The notes under the pieces are model-generated. The model worked only from the letters and a program-made list of their open reading frames with translations, made no database searches and had not been told where the DNA came from. The translations under genes and the position numbers were made by a program. Positions 38,986 to 39,261 of a stretch of 39,261 bases of DNA are shown in pieces. Position 1 is the first letter of the stretch, and each line of letters starts with the position of its first letter. The stretch is from the NCBI GenBank assembly GCA_902792535.1, contig CADAZU010000026.1, positions 1 to 39,261 on the forward strand, in the 5' to 3' direction. The stretch is from an uncultured Bacteroidales bacterium. GTDB taxonomy: Bacteria; Bacteroidota; Bacteroidia; Bacteroidales; Paludibacteraceae.

Positions 38986-39017
38986 CAAAGGTACTGCTTT
39001 TTCGCGACATATGCAAA
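38986..39017 (-). promoter_or_regulatory. Promoter for the MATE-pepD pair
   Basis: Minus strand: TTTG (complement of 39014-39017), CATATGTCGCG, A-tract, TACCTTTG (complement of 38986-38993); spacer 20 bp. The leader of about 36 nt holds ATTGGTG-type heptads. Confidence 0.78.
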
Positions 39018-39046
39018 AAAAAGCGCCCCGAAGGACGCTTTTTTTC
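39015..39046 (-). terminator. Terminator of the partial gene at the right edge
   Basis: On the minus strand GCGTCC-TTCG-GGGCGC with a C-A mismatch, flanked by A and T runs. It immediately precedes the -33 region of the next promoter. Confidence 0.75.
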
Positions 39047-39071
39047 AGTTTTCAGCATTCAGCTGTCAGCA

Positions 39072-39260
39072 TTACAGCTTCGAGGCTTTGTATTTCATCT
39101 TCTTCGGAAAGTTGAAGTGGTAAGCCACTTTCACTCCCGCGTCGAAGAAACCGAGCTTGTCCGTGTATGCATGCGTGGCGGACAATACCTCCAGTTGCGC
39201 CTTGGAGTCATTCGTCGGGGCTGTCAGATTGAACAGACCTTCCGAATTCGGGGTGTTCTT
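39072..39260 (-). CDS. C-terminal part of an unknown protein (enters from the right edge)
   Basis: Minus-strand frame open from the window edge to TAA at 39074-39072, 62 residues. It contains NLTAPTNDSKAQLEVLSATH and AGVKVAYHFNFPKKM and ends YKASKL. The alternating pattern AGVKVAYHFNF could be a terminal beta-strand of an outer-membrane or secreted protein, but the fragment is too short to name. Heptad-type repeats (GCNNTCA) lie over and after the stop. Confidence 0.6.
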   Translation of the reverse strand, partial: KNTPNSEGLFNLTAPTNDSKAQLEVLSATHAYTDKLGFFDAGVKVAYHFNFPKKMKYKASKL

Positions 39261-39261
39261 G

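Noticed and set aside
38943-38988. N-terminal extension of the MATE protein from TTG 38988
   Set aside because: That TTG is part of the -7 promoter element and the extension is heptad-repeat DNA.

Overview
The window reads as chromosome of a Bacteroidales bacterium (phylum Bacteroidota), probably an uncultured gut- or rumen-type lineage. Four things support this. Promoters are of the Bacteroidota type (TAnnTTTG near -7 and a TTTG-like element 20 bp upstream). An NAD-binding diaphorase domain is fused to a GltA-like subunit. There is an OstA-like/PpiC/outer-membrane gene cluster and many small lipoproteins. All assignments come from reading the sequence; no database search was run.

Layout. 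1-153 is the start of rpsL on the minus strand. 154-768 is a long repeat-filled spacer. 769-8308 is an accessory island. It holds a Sel1-like membrane protein, an AT-rich BcgI-like (type IIB) restriction-modification pair, a structured element with interleaved inverted repeats, an HNH endonuclease with a DUF2693-like partner, several unknown small genes, and a staggered two-TM / DUF5675-like / lipoprotein trio that resembles a phage lysis cassette. No integrase, terminase or capsid gene is visible. 8419-17158 is a plus-strand core run: secreted helical protein, lipoprotein, SRPBCC protein, psd, deoC, the NfnAB-like fusion, dacB, birA, rfbB. 17183-28472 is mostly minus strand: AraC-type regulator, rpsT with tRNA-Glu, a GT-B glycosyltransferase, a radical SAM protein, dnaG, an outer-membrane protein, an OstA-like protein, two PpiC/SurA-type proteins, ribD. 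28499-33859 is plus strand: prmC, recX, rfbC, rfbD, a DUF2461 protein, tRNA-Arg, an RNase H, gap. 33946-39260 is minus strand: an HMA-domain protein, feoB, pepD, a MATE exporter and a partial gene.

The most unusual property is that two kinds of short repeat occur not only between genes but inside conserved genes, in frame. One is a GC-rich palindromic family built around CCTCCC...GGGAGG with a GGTCGGGGTGGGG-like tail. The other is a set of degenerate 7-bp tandem repeats. They add peptides to RibD, PrmC, BirA, the NfnAB-like fusion, the glycosyltransferase and PepD. They also appear to have formed protein ends: the OstA signal peptide, the FeoB N-terminus and the MATE C-terminus. This resembles the in-gene palindromic elements of Rickettsia, but with two unrelated repeat types acting together.

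Other points: promoters here share a longer consensus than the textbook one (an A-tract spacer and GCATATGTC-like bases after -33). One intergenic element has the A-B-A'-B' order of a pseudoknot and ends in a terminator. One promoter without a -33 element has a phased GCGACA array instead. FeoB has a shortened, degenerate GTPase domain and is followed by a secreted HMA protein.
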